Of a stretch of 64,000 bases of DNA, positions 46,097 to 56,277 are shown piece after piece (positions within the stretch are counted from its first letter, which is position 1; every line of letters starts with the position of its first letter). The position numbers and the translations under genes were made by a program. Below the pieces are notes generated by a model. It was not told where the DNA came from, searched no databases, and worked only from the letters and a program-made list of their open reading frames with translations. Where the stretch lies: contig MU385889.1 in NCBI GenBank assembly GCA_022497145.1, positions 124,001 to 188,000 on the forward strand, in the 5' to 3' direction. This DNA comes from Rostrohypoxylon terebratum. Lineage: Eukaryota > Ascomycota > Sordariomycetes > Xylariales > Hypoxylaceae.

Positions 46097-47324
46097 ATGG
46101 ATCCCATGGGTTTAATAGACCACAATGTCTTTGCTGGTAAGGCCGATGCGATTTATTCTATCTCTCACTAAGGAAGTGTAGCTCTCCCCGATGTGTCGAA
46201 GATCCTCGGTGCGAAATACCACGGAGAGTCAGCATGGGCGAAGGCGACAAGAGTCAGGGTTCTCCACAACGATGGAAGAGAGGAAGACTACTTTATGAAG
46301 GTTTCTGTCGGTGAACATGGCCGTGAGGCGCTCAAAGGGGAATTTGAATCCACGTCCGCTATTTACGGCATCACGCCCGATTTCTGCCCTAAGCCGATTG
46401 CTTGGGGTACCTTTGCCAGCGATCCGACATCGCACTTCTATATCTGCAAATTCTACGAGTTCGCCGAAGGCGTTCCCGAACCTGAGTCGTTTTGCGAAAA
46501 GCTGGCGCGACTCCATTCAAGCCATACCTCTCCCAGCGGCAAGTTTGGTTTCCACTGCTCGACCTACAATGGAAATGTACCGCAGGATAACTCTTGGTCG
46601 GATAGCTGGGAAACATTCTTCACAAATAGCCTCCGGCACATCCTTAAGATCCGTGAGGAGAGGGCCGGACCTAGCGAGGAGTTAGATGGACTTCTCCCCC
46701 CTCTGTTTGAGAGGGTCATACCTCGACTTCTACGACCGCTGGAGAGCGAAGGGCGCAAAATACAGCCATCATTAGTACATGGTGACCTCTGGTACGGAAA
46801 TACCGGAATCTTCGACAATGAGGGCATAGTCTATGATCCAGCTAGCTTCTGGGCGCACAATGAATGTATACCTCGTGAACTCACCCGACCTAGCACCATG
46901 ATCATCTAACTACCAAGGTATCTAGTAGGCAGCTGATAAACTTCTTAGATGAACTTGGAAATTGGCGCCCTGAGCGAAATAGATTCACTCTTCGATACTT
47001 CCAAGTATATCATTCCCGCATACCCAAGTCCGAGCCTCAAAAAGACTATGACGATCGGAATGCACTTTACGCCTTGTAAGCGATGCCCATGGTTATTAGT
47101 ACCATTGGATTGAGGACTAGGTAACTGAGTACTTGAGTAGGAAGTTCAATTTACACGCCTCCGCCATGTTTCCGCACCAGGAAGAGTTTTTACAAATGTA
47201 GGCGATCGATCCGCCCTTCTTTTTGGGATCACCATCCACCTAATCGCGTTAATTAACTTGAAACAGGGCGGTTGACGAGATTCGGAGGCTCGTCGAACTT
47301 TATACCGAGGAATATAAGCTGTAG
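46097..47324 (+). CDS. Fructosamine-3-kinase-like protein, 5 exons
   Basis: Phosphorylates fructosamines so that glycated amines or proteins can be repaired; substrate inferred from the family. Model: 46097-46136, 46182-46865, 46949-47075, 47141-47197, 47267-47324; every phase agrees; 321 residues. Exon 1 is 40 nt (MDPMGLIDHNVFA). The APH/FN3K kinase fold is visible: FMKVSVGEHGREALKGEFES (ATP-binding lysine and glutamate), HGDLWYGN with the catalytic Asp ~215, and VYDPASFWAHNE with the metal-binding Asp ~232. The spliced C terminus restores WRPERNRFTLRYFQVYHSRIPKS and FNLHASAMFP. Without splicing the open frame ends early at 46909, which is an intron read-through. Length matches bacterial/fungal fructosamine kinases (~290-320). 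Confidence 0.9.
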
Positions 47325-47680
47325 AGGAAGTGCCACATGCCTTAAGTACTTAACAAGAGGCTATACCTATATCCATTTATATACAGTGGTAAATCTTAAG
47401 ACTTAGATAGTAGTTCAATTTACTGAATGATCAATGACGATACCATCTCATCTTTTATAGGTCCACAAGTGTAGGTATACATCTAGTATCCCTCCTTCGA
47501 AATACAGACTATACATTATACCGTGCATATGATACCTGTACTGTGTACATTCCCTTTATCGTGTGCCGTCCCCCTCACGATGTGCATACCTGGTGGCGCA
47601 CCTTAAAGACACTCCCCTTACAGAAATCCCGCACCTCCCGCAAGTTACTGGAAACTCCGAGTTGACCCCTCAGTTCTATC
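47325..47680. other. Short intergenic region
   Basis: 3' flank of the kinase-like gene and promoter of the aldo-keto reductase. Nothing else is recognised. Confidence 0.6.
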
Positions 47681-49193
47681 ATGAATCTCCCTGACAAATT
47701 CATCTTAAACAATGGACGCACAGTTCCCGCCATTGGCCTAGGGACTTTTCAAGGCGAGGAGGGAAATTTTCTAGTCAAGAATGCCGTGAAGCTAGCTCTA
47801 GCACAGGGTTATCGGCATATTGATGGAGCTCACGCTTATGGGAATGAGAAAGAAATCGGCGAAGCTATCAAAGAGAGCGGCATTCCTCGGCAGGACATTT
47901 TCGTGACTTCTAAACTGTGAGCTCACGATCAATTTACAAGATGATTGATAAATCAACTGACAATTTCCAGAGCGCAGACATGGCATGAGCCTGCCGATGT
48001 TGAAAGAGCATTGGATGAGTCTCTGCAGAATCTCCAATTAGATTATGGTATTAAATTATCCTAACTACCCCCTCGAGAGTATGAGAAACTGAACGATCCA
48101 TTGAGCATAGTCGATTTGTATTTGATGCACTGTATGTAACTAGGTCATACTTTACTCAATTTCTCAGATTTGCGCCACGACTTTAGGTACTTACTGTTAC
48201 TAAAGTCCCTCATGCTTATAAGGCTGGCGAAAATAACAAGACCATTAGACATCCAAGCGGTAACGGCAAGGTGATATATAGCATCTCACAAATTGCAATC
48301 CGCGCCGCGCTTCAATTTGCTCATATATTAGTATAGCCTGTGATCGATTACGACCTCTCCAAGAGGTATACAGAAACATGGCAAGCCATGGAGAAGCTTG
48401 TCTCCTCCGGCAAAGTGCATTCAATCGGTATGTGCATAATACAAGTCCAGCGCAGCCTGGCGTCACAATCAAGTGCTGAATCAACGAGACAGGATTATCC
48501 AACTTCAACATTTTAAAGACGAAAAGAATTCTCGAGATCGCCAAGATTGTCCCAGCTGTCAATCAAGTTGAACTTCATCCGTAAGAGAAGAAAGATCGAA
48601 CTGTCTCGAAAATCTCTGATAATGTATTGTTGTTGTAAATAGATACTTTCCACAACACGAGCTTCATCGATTCTCTGCCCAGCATGTAATCATACTTATG
48701 GCCCATCAACCCCTTGGCGGCCGACCGGTACCCCTTGTTCGAGGACATCCTGACGAGTCGTTCCCGACAGAAGACCCAAAAGTATGCCCAAGACATAATG
48801 AACATCAGTTCGATGGACGCACCTAGCTTCTGCTAACCATCCTCCAGATCATGGATATCGCGTCGAAGTGTAACATAACTCCAGCACAGGTAATATCCCC
48901 AAACTCTACTATCCCATACCAGGTATCACGCATCTAAATCCACCACGCCACAGGTCTGCCTATCCTGGGCCGTCCAAAGAGGAATCCCAATCGTCCCCAA
49001 ATCCGTCAGCGAGACGCACATGGAGCAGAACCTGCAGCTGAAAAGGCTGCCCGAAGATATGTTCGCCATCGTCGACCAACTCTCTTCGGAACGGGGGCCT
49101 CTTCGATTTCTCGACCCCAGCCGACACATAGGGTTTGACATTTTTGATGAAGAAAATGATCAACCGGTGGTGGATAGAGCACCCTGGGATTAG
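47681..49193 (+). CDS. Aldo-keto reductase, 9 exons including a 21-nt micro-exon
   Basis: NAD(P)H-dependent carbonyl reductase. Exons: 47681-47916, 47971-48047, 48111-48131, 48206-48270, 48337-48427, 48493-48580, 48643-48781, 48848-48889, 48954-49193; all phases agree and give 332 residues. The AKR catalytic tetrad is complete: Asp48 and Tyr53 in HIDGAHAYGNE, Lys78 in VTSKL, and His111 in VDLYLMH. VDLYLMH lies wholly in exon 3, which is only 21 nt. NADP-binding PKSVS appears near the C terminus, and SNFN, VNQVELHPYFPQ, and HQPLGGRP are family landmarks. Two mild departures: Phe instead of the usual Trp right after the catalytic His, and the shift of the residue pattern around 230-245. The gene first looked fragmented across frames but splices cleanly. 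Confidence 0.88.
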
Positions 49194-50012
49194 GTACTAA
49201 GTAACAAACTGGGTTGGTACCTATTATTCGAATACAAATTCCACCGATGTCCTTACCTAGGACAATCCAAGATATAATATGCTACCTAGCTTTCTCTCCA
49301 AAGTGTGCCTACAAGCCAGGTGCCTCAAGCAAATGTTTAAACAAAACGTAAGGTAGCAAAATGATAGATTGTCCAAGTCAATCTAGGTACCTATATAAGT
49401 CTATAGCAGAAGCCTCTTTCTTACCTTCCTGTGTTACGCCAAGTATACCAAGATATCTATACCTATTTACCTGTACTTACCTAAGCCTTAAGGTAACCTC
49501 TTCAACAAAGGTGAGCAGGATCCATTTTATCGTTTGGAGGAAACGTTGCTAGAAACCCTTAACTACATGTAGCGTAGGAGTTATATGTGTGATGGGGGAG
49601 ATTGGGGGCGTAAGGGGGCGTATGGCCTCTTACATATGGCCTCTTACATAGCTGTGGGACTATTCATTACCACTATCTGAGAAAACGACGGAAAAGACGG
49701 CGATAATAAGGAGGAGCCCAGGAGCACTATCGCCAAGCGCTCCTAGTTGTGCACGCCTTAGAATAATACTCTATGATTAGGTACCTACCCATAGTACTGC
49801 TGGATACTTGTCATTTACTTTGGATTAATGCAGCTACACCAGCCCTGAAATTCATGGGAGATTCCCCCTTCTATTGCCACGATATCGGCAAATGTCACCA
49901 ACTGAAGCGGGCCTCCAGTCCCAACCCAACTCGTTCTCATATAGCATAGCACGACCTCATTTTCTCATCACCCGTCTCCCCACATCTCCAGCCATTCAGC
50001 CCTTCAGTCCGC
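49194..50012. other. Intergenic region
   Basis: Holds the convergent ends of the AKR and the F-box gene. A 14-bp unit, TATGGCCTCTTACA, is tandemly duplicated at 49621-49648. CCTAGG/GGTACC motifs are at about 49256 and 49385. No gene is supported. Confidence 0.6.
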
Positions 50013-51641
50013 CTAAACCTCCCCAGTACCATAGCTCCTAACCCTGCTGAAAAAGAACGGTTTATAATGCCTGAGCGCAAACTCCGCCCAATCGTCCGTC
50101 TCGCGGTTATAGCTCCAAAAGCCCTTCCAACTAACCTTATTACTCCCGGCCTTAACCTTGCCAGCCCCCGGGCTCTTGAACGTGAGCTCCATGCGGTACA
50201 TGTACTTCGGCCCCACGCCCTCGGTCTCGACGTACAAGTCGCCCTCCATATCCTTGACCGCGGCCTCGGGGTCGTCGCCTTCGCCGGACAGCCTCCAGCG
50301 CCCCTTCAGCGCGTTCGCCATGACCGCGGACGGGAGGTGGGGCGCGGCGCCGCCGCGGTGCAGGGCCAGGTTCTCCTTCGTCACGTGGTGGACGACGTGG
50401 GCCGGCTCGTCGGTCGTCAGCAGGCTGATGGCCGAGCCGTCGCGGAACAGCCGCAGGTACCGGTAGTAGGTGACGATGTGGACGGGGCTGTTCCACGTGA
50501 TCTGGTGGACGGACGCCTGGCCCGCGCGGATGTAGTTCACGGTGCTGATGTAGCACCCGTTGAAGCGGACGCGCGGCCGCCGCCGGAACATCGTCGCCCA
50601 CGACCCCGCGTACAGGCTATTGAGCAGCACGCTGGTCGTTGCGCGCCGCTCTTCCCGGCGCTGCCGCTTCAACTCGGCTAGCGTGGTTATAATATCCACG
50701 TCGGTTTCGGTTTCGGTGTCGGTGTCGCCGAGGAGGCCGAGCTCATCGGCGGGGGAAAGTGGGTCCCACGTTATGCCGAGTTGCCAGTGGAAGTGCATCC
50801 CACCGAAGCCGAACTCGGTTCCCAGACACACGCGCCGCCATATCTGGTCTTCGGTTGCCACGAGGTATGCCAGTCGCTTGCATACCTGGGCTAGGCGCAC
50901 GAAGTCGCCTATGTCTGCAACGGCCACATCACGCAAGATATGGACGAGGATTTCGTCTGGGAGCGCGGCCATCGGGCACGGAGGCGCATCCACACCTTCG
51001 CAATCCGGTGGCACACCTTCTATTCTCAGGTCTGAGAAACTGGCGATGAGATCCGGGAGCGATAACGTGGGACCTTCTAGGGAGTGATGGGCGGTATTCG
51101 GAACCGTCACGGGGGCGTTCGACGGGTTTACTTGAGCCGGTTTGGTCCAACGAGCCGGGAAGTGCTTGTGGCCGTAAGACTGATCAACGCTGTCGTCCAT
51201 TCTGAAAGCTTTGCGGTAGAGTTGTAAGCTCTCGCCCAGCTTGCCGCTCGCCTCCTTCTCGACGGCTTTCTCGTAGAAGTCCAAGGCAGTCTGTGGCTCC
51301 TTTTCCTCATCCTTAGTAGCGGTAGAGGAGCCATCCCGACGGCCGGGTTTCTGTCCTGCTGCTTTACTGGGATCTGGCTCATCAAAGGATTGCGTTTGAA
51401 TGTACTCATCCTCATCTTCTATGTGAGAGATGCTTTTTGAGGCTGTCTTTTTATGAGCTGTTTCATTTCTTCTCGTAGGCTTGCTTGGTGCCGAAGGTCC
51501 TGCCTGTGTTGAAGCTGTTCTATGTGGCTGCTGCGATTGCTGAGAGCTAGCCGTATTCTTAGATCGGGCTGAGACCTCGGCTCGCCATTGCTCTCTGAAA
51601 TTCTCTAGTTCTGACTGTATTTGCTCAGTTGGTTGGTTCAT
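50013..51641 (-). CDS. F-box protein of the Hrt3/Pof7/FBXO9 type
   Basis: Substrate receptor of an SCF ubiquitin ligase. 542 residues from the ATG at 51641 (the frame upstream opens only at GTG). Residues ~1-110 are charged, Ser/Gln/Thr rich and disordered. Residues ~118-150 (ALDFYEKAVEKEASGKLGESLQLYRKAFRMD) form a TPR/MIT-like helical pair typical of FBXO9/Hrt3. The F-box is at ~230-275: MAALPDEILVHILRDV followed by FVRLAQVCKRLAYLVATEDQIWRRVC. The C-terminal region (YRYLRLFRDGSAISLLTTDEP ... FWSYNRETDDWAEFALRHYKPFFFSRVRSYG) carries the conserved beta-rich segment of that family. It is intronless and strongly supported. The long plus-strand open frames opposite it are GC-rich shadows. Confidence 0.92.
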   Translation of the reverse strand: MNQPTEQIQSELENFREQWRAEVSARSKNTASSQQSQQPHRTASTQAGPSAPSKPTRRNETAHKKTASKSISHIEDEDEYIQTQSFDEPDPSKAAGQKPGRRDGSSTATKDEEKEPQTALDFYEKAVEKEASGKLGESLQLYRKAFRMDDSVDQSYGHKHFPARWTKPAQVNPSNAPVTVPNTAHHSLEGPTLSLPDLIASFSDLRIEGVPPDCEGVDAPPCPMAALPDEILVHILRDVAVADIGDFVRLAQVCKRLAYLVATEDQIWRRVCLGTEFGFGGMHFHWQLGITWDPLSPADELGLLGDTDTETETDVDIITTLAELKRQRREERRATTSVLLNSLYAGSWATMFRRRPRVRFNGCYISTVNYIRAGQASVHQITWNSPVHIVTYYRYLRLFRDGSAISLLTTDEPAHVVHHVTKENLALHRGGAAPHLPSAVMANALKGRWRLSGEGDDPEAAVKDMEGDLYVETEGVGPKYMYRMELTFKSPGAGKVKAGSNKVSWKGFWSYNRETDDWAEFALRHYKPFFFSRVRSYGTGEV

Positions 51642-52730
51642 GTTGGTGATGAAGGTTGTCAGACGGTGAACTATCACGGTGTCTAAGAGTAATAAAGTTC
51701 CGCTCCAAATTGTTGGTTAACGATGATTTCGATGATGACGTTGGAAGGTTAATCTAGGATTCTAAGTTTATTATGTACAGGTGTAGAATGTGTGAATTAA
51801 CAGGTGATACAAGGTAATTCAAGGTCAATATCTGGCGGTGACGAGTTAGGTGAAAGGATTGAGAGATACAAAATTATGAAAGCTACGGGCTAAATTATGG
51901 ATGAAGTTAAATATGCAACCAGTAATGATGTGCTCCGGTACGATGGATCGGAAAGTGCAAGATGCATTATCTAAATCCATCTTATCGCCGAACATACCCG
52001 GGCAGAAGGGCGTCAGAAAAAGTGCCCTATGTATTAATAGTACCGTAATGCACTGTAAGTCTCCCGGTTTCTGATTGGTCAACTAGGACAGTGTATAGCA
52101 GTATTATTAATACATGGGGCACTTTTTCTGACGTCCTTCTGCCGGGGTAAGAGTCACAGTGTCACACACCGCGAACTTGCGCCCTGCAGGTAGGGTAGGG
52201 TGGGGTTTCTAGTGGTTACAAGGGTTAGGTACAAGATACACAGCTCTAACTTCTAAGGCGTCAGGGTGTCCGATTGGCTGTGACATCATGATAAGGCACC
52301 ATGCATTGAGGGGGGCTCAACACTACTATTAAGCAATGGCTCAATGGAGTTTATCAAATTCCGTCTTATCGGATTTGAGAGCTCGGTCTCGGCTTAGGGT
52401 CCGGCAAAAATTTCTTTTACTGCTAAAAGTTACTCACAGTTGTGTCCGTTCTACTATGTAGAATTGTAATGACGCTAACCATTTACTGCTAAACAAACGC
52501 TTCCCGCGATATCGCAACCCCGTTTCTCATTTTTAGTTATTCGCCTCCTCAGCCAACCGCCAACTTAACATTCCCCGCGAGTAACCTAAGCAAACCTTCC
52601 TGTCAACGTAATCAACTTTATCCCAATTCCTTTCTCCCAGCCTCAAACACTCTTTTCTTCATTGCAGCGAGTTGTTGATATAAGAGCGCCCCCCGGCACA
52701 ACCGGGCTATGCGCATAATACAATAATACA
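51642..52730. other. Intergenic region containing a MITE footprint
   Basis: Between divergent genes (F-box on minus, carrier on plus). It holds the foldback element at 51997-52147 (separate entry). Otherwise no gene is supported. The last 120 bp is the presumed carrier 5' leader, CCT-rich. Confidence 0.65.
51997..52147. mobile_element. Foldback MITE with long terminal inverted repeats and TA target duplication
   Basis: The left end CCCGGGCAGAAGG(G)CGTCAG... and the right end, read on the opposite strand, CCCCGGCAGAAGGACGTCAG..., match over about 50 bases with a handful of substitutions, including AGAAAAAGTGCCC, and partial similarity continues inward to ACACTGT/GCACTGT. TA lies at both outer ends (51995-51996 and 52148-52149), as expected for Tc1/mariner-pogo type target duplication. 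There is no coding capacity in 151 bp, so it would be mobilised in trans. Not compared with any other copy. Confidence 0.8.
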
Positions 52731-54181
52731 ATGAGCATTATGGCATCTAACCGCACATTTGGTGGTCATAACCACGATCGATTAGGCGAGAACGAAGATG
52801 CTTTTGTAGGCCAGACGATGGTCTCATCGCAGGATGACGGTAGCGACGGTGTCGATATCTCGGTGGGCCAAAAGATGATCTCCGCCATTTCTGGCAGTCT
52901 TTTGACTTCGCTACTTGGTAAGACTTTTTACACTTTTCTTCTTCTTTTTAAGACATTCGATCCCATATTGTATATAGCTGCGATGGGATGAAGTGCCGCT
53001 AACATATAATCACCATAGTCACACCTTTAGATGTTGTCCGAGTCCGATTACAATCGCAAGGTTCGTCGCAGCCCGTCACAGAGTTCCAGAAGCTTGCAAT
53101 TTCGTCACCTAGTGCTTTTCGGCCTTCGAACCTTGGGGTTACTGCTTGTTGTCGAGAAGTATTCTTTATGAATAACAATGCCGAAGTCTGCGTCGCCGGT
53201 GACGCCGGTGGTCCGATCGGAGGCTTAGCTACACCTGGGGAATGCGCCGTAGAAGAAGTACAAAAAAGAACCTTCAACTCCACCTTTGACGGAATGAAGA
53301 AGATTGCGCGCCACGAGGGATTCACTACCTTATGGAGGGGTCTATCGCCGACCCTAGTTATGGCTGTTCCGGGCAACATCATCTATTTTACGGGTTACGA
53401 ATGGTTACGGTTCAACAAAGCAAGCCCCGTCAGCAAATTCACCAAAGACGATTATGCGCCCCTACTTGCTGGCTCCCTCGCACGAACTATCGCCGCCGCC
53501 GTCGTAGGTCCTATCGAGCTATTCAGAACACGACTACAGGCTTCTCCGGGCTCCACGGCAACGGGCCACCTAGCAAACACCTTCAAGGGTATTCGAACGA
53601 TGGTAAACGAGAATGGTTACCGTTCTCTATGGCGGGGTCTGACTCTAACTCTGTGGCGAGATGTTCCCTTTTCGGGAATGTATTGGTATGGCTACGAGGC
53701 AATCAGAGGAAAACTTACCGATATACGTGAAGAACGACAAGGCCGATCGCTAGCACGAGATGATTATGGCTCAAAGACGGGAGCAAGGAAACGATCGCAG
53801 AGCAGAGAAGGCCGTACAGCGACTTTCATGGATGCCTTTACCGCGGGTGCTATTTCGGGTGCAGCTGCGTCAACAGCGACAATGCCGTTCGACGTCGGTA
53901 AAACTCGAAGACAGGTTTTCCATGATGCCGCAAACAAGGCTCTACCCACAACGGGGAAGGGCTTGGCACCAGAGACTCAACCGATGCCGAAGTTCCTGTG
54001 GCACATATATGCTACGGAAGGCTTGGCGGGACTATGGAAGGGATGGCTTCCTCGCACCCTTAAGGTAGCTCCATCTTGTGCTATCATGATCAGCAGCTAC
54101 GAGGTCGGCAAGAGGGTATTCAGGGGGATGAACGAGAAAAAGGCCTTAAAACAACAGCAGGGCGAAGCGAGCGACCCTTGA
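52731..54181 (+). CDS. MTM1: Mtm1/SLC25A39-type mitochondrial carrier; 2 exons
   Basis: Mitochondrial inner-membrane carrier of the Mtm1/SLC25A39/40 group, linked to glutathione import and manganese/haem homeostasis. Model: 52731-52917 and 53019-54181 (449 residues; 101-bp intron, phase 1). Three carrier signatures are visible: TPLDVVRVRLQSQ, GPIELFRTRLQASPG and MPFDVGKTRRQVF, each with the P-x-(D/E)-x-x-(K/R) pattern, one per repeat. The matrix loop of repeat 1 is long (about 75 residues) and contains clustered cysteines (ACC, VCVAG, GECAVEE), as in the Mtm1 family where a cysteine-rich loop has a regulatory role. The 5' exon adds an acidic, Gly/Asp-rich tail. Length and loop agree with Mtm1 orthologues. 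Confidence 0.9.
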
Positions 54182-55080
54182 CGCGTATCACGATCTCTCT
54201 CCTCTCACTTTTGATTTTGCATTAGCAGGCGTTGCTTTACCATGATACCTTTTTCGGAGGTTAAGGGAACTGGAGCCAAAAAAGGGTTGGATTGTATCAA
54301 GAGATGACGATTTCATAGACCGGAATGGTTTTGTATACTACCAACCAGCCAGCCTAGGTACCTCACGTTACGGGAGAGAAGAAGAGGAAAAAAAGGAAAA
54401 AGGCAAGGATTTGATAGATCACACAACTCACCGCAGGACCTTAATAACGAGTCCCAGATGAATAATATGAGCATTGCGATGATAATTTCATCATAGTCCT
54501 GGCGATCTATAGCTGAATTGCGTATGGCTTTTGCTAGTTCTTACTCCAATTTCAGGTAACCACTTCGCTACTGTCCTATAAACTGATCTGTCATTTTTTT
54601 AGGGCTTCAGTGCGCTGAAAACCAGCATCGCACAAGCCACTATACGCTCCCCCGAGTTTCGCGTTGATAGGCGGTTTTAGCGTCCCGACGCGTCTCCAAA
54701 CGCGCCTCAAGCTATCCTTGGAAACCCCCATTTAATAACTAATTTTTCAGCTTCCCTTGACCTTTCTAGTATAATTCTGTTCCAATGTTCCAAGTCTTAA
54801 AAATCCGAACACCCTTTTAATAGTCCTCGTGTCACTCAATTGAGTCTGTATGACTTCACATATACACTAAGTGCGGTCTATTGGAAAACTAGTATTTCGG
54901 TGCAGCTTTTCGAGGATAACCTTGAAATCGTTCACGTTGTTGTCTCTACGTCATCTCAGCCCGCGGGATCTAGCCCGAGTTCTAGCTCAACTACGACCTC
55001 CCCCTCCGCCTTCCTCACAACCACGCCTCCCACTCCTCCCACTCCTCTTACGTGACACACGTTTACATAAGCCGTTCACC
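54182..55080. other. Intergenic region, presumed UNG promoter
   Basis: CCTAGGTACCTCACG at about 54353-54367. Pyrimidine- and proline-codon-like C/T-rich sequence just before the UNG ATG (54990-55050) creates spurious open frames. No gene is supported. Confidence 0.6.
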
Positions 55081-56277
55081 ATGTCGTCCCTCAAGCGCAA
55101 GAACAATTCCGCGCCGGACTCGAACAAGAAGCCCAAGGTTAACGCGAGCATAACGTCCTTCTTCGGTGCGCCCCCTTCCTCGCCTCTGTCCGGCGCCAAA
55201 TCCGGGGAACCGGCTCTCAAGTTCGACAAAGCGAAGTGGGTAGCGGGCCTGTCGCCTGAGCTGAAGAGACACCTGCAGCTCGAGATCCAGACCTTAGACC
55301 CCAGCTGGCTGGCCCACCTAAAGGACGAGATCGTTACCCCGGAGTTTATCGCGCTGAAGAAATTCCTCGAGAACGAGGTCAAGACCGGGAAGAAGGTATA
55401 CCCGCCTAGAGAGGATGTGTATTCTTGGTATGTCTTCATGTCTCTATACTTCTACATCTCTACCTATCGCCTATTCTGTGGCGTCCATACAAGACATACC
55501 TAATACAACTATTCTACTTATTCGCCATGTCTAACAATATCTAGGTCCCGCCACACCCCTTTCCACAAAGTGAAATGCGTGATCCTCGGCCAAGACCCCT
55601 ACCACAACGTCAACCAAGCCCACGGCCTCGCCTTCTCCGTGCGTCCGCCAACCCCCGCCCCGCCCTCTCTCCGCAACATGTACATCGCGCTCGCCAAGGA
55701 CTACCCGACCTTCGTGCCGCCGCCCAACCGATCCGGGCTGCTGACGCCGTGGGCCGAGCGGGGCGTGCTCCTGCTGAACACCTGTCTGACCGTGCGCGAG
55801 CACGACGCGAACTCGCACTCTAAGAAGGGCTGGGAGCGCTTCACGCAGAAGGTCATCGACGTGGTCGCGCAGCGCCGCACGCGCGGCGTCGTCTTCCTCG
55901 CCTGGGGCAAGCCCGCCGCCCAGCGCGTCGCCAAGGTCGACCTCGAGCGCCACCTCGTCCTCAAGAGCTGGCACCCGAGCCCCCTGAGCGCGAACCGCGG
56001 TTTCTTCGACTGCGGACACTTCAAGGCGACGAATGACTGGCTCGCGCTGCGGTATGGAGAGCAGGAGGTGATTGATTGGGGCTTGGGCAATTGCAGCACG
56101 CTTGTGAAGAAGGATGCGAAGAAGGAAGATGAGAAGGAGAAGGAGGAGGTGACAGCTGCTGTGGTCGTGGGCGAGATCGATGAGGATGATTTTGAGGAGG
56201 AGAGTAAGATTTTGCAAGAGATGGGCGAAGAGGGCAAAGCAGACGGCGTGGAGGGGGAAAATACTGAGAAAAAGTGA
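55081..56277 (+). CDS. UNG1: Uracil-DNA glycosylase, 2 exons
   Basis: Family-1 uracil-DNA glycosylase, removing uracil from DNA to start base-excision repair. Model: 55081-55427 and 55545-56277 (359 residues; 117-bp intron, phase 2). Catalytic motifs: GQDPYHN with Asp ~133 and HPSPLSANRGFF with His ~259; LLLNTCLTVREH and FLAWGKPAQR-like core segments are present. The N terminus is basic (KRKNNSAPDSNKKPKV, likely nuclear signal) and followed by ASITSFFGAPP, a degenerate PCNA-interacting-peptide pattern (hydrophobic residue then FF) in the position seen in other UNG enzymes. An acidic Lys/Glu-rich tail of ~65 residues extends beyond the usual catalytic end. Length and motifs are secure. Confidence 0.95.

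Noticed and set aside
46866..46948. Early end of the fructosamine-kinase-like frame at 46909
   Set aside because: The stop is inside an intron; the next exon restores NEYELGNWRPER-type family sequence.
47681..49193. Aldo-keto reductase as a broken pseudogene
   Set aside because: The fragments in several frames join through eight GT...AG introns with every phase correct, and the full catalytic tetrad is present.
50067..50681. A 204-residue open frame opposite the F-box gene
   Set aside because: Shadow of a GC-rich coding region, with only low-complexity Arg/Pro/Val composition.
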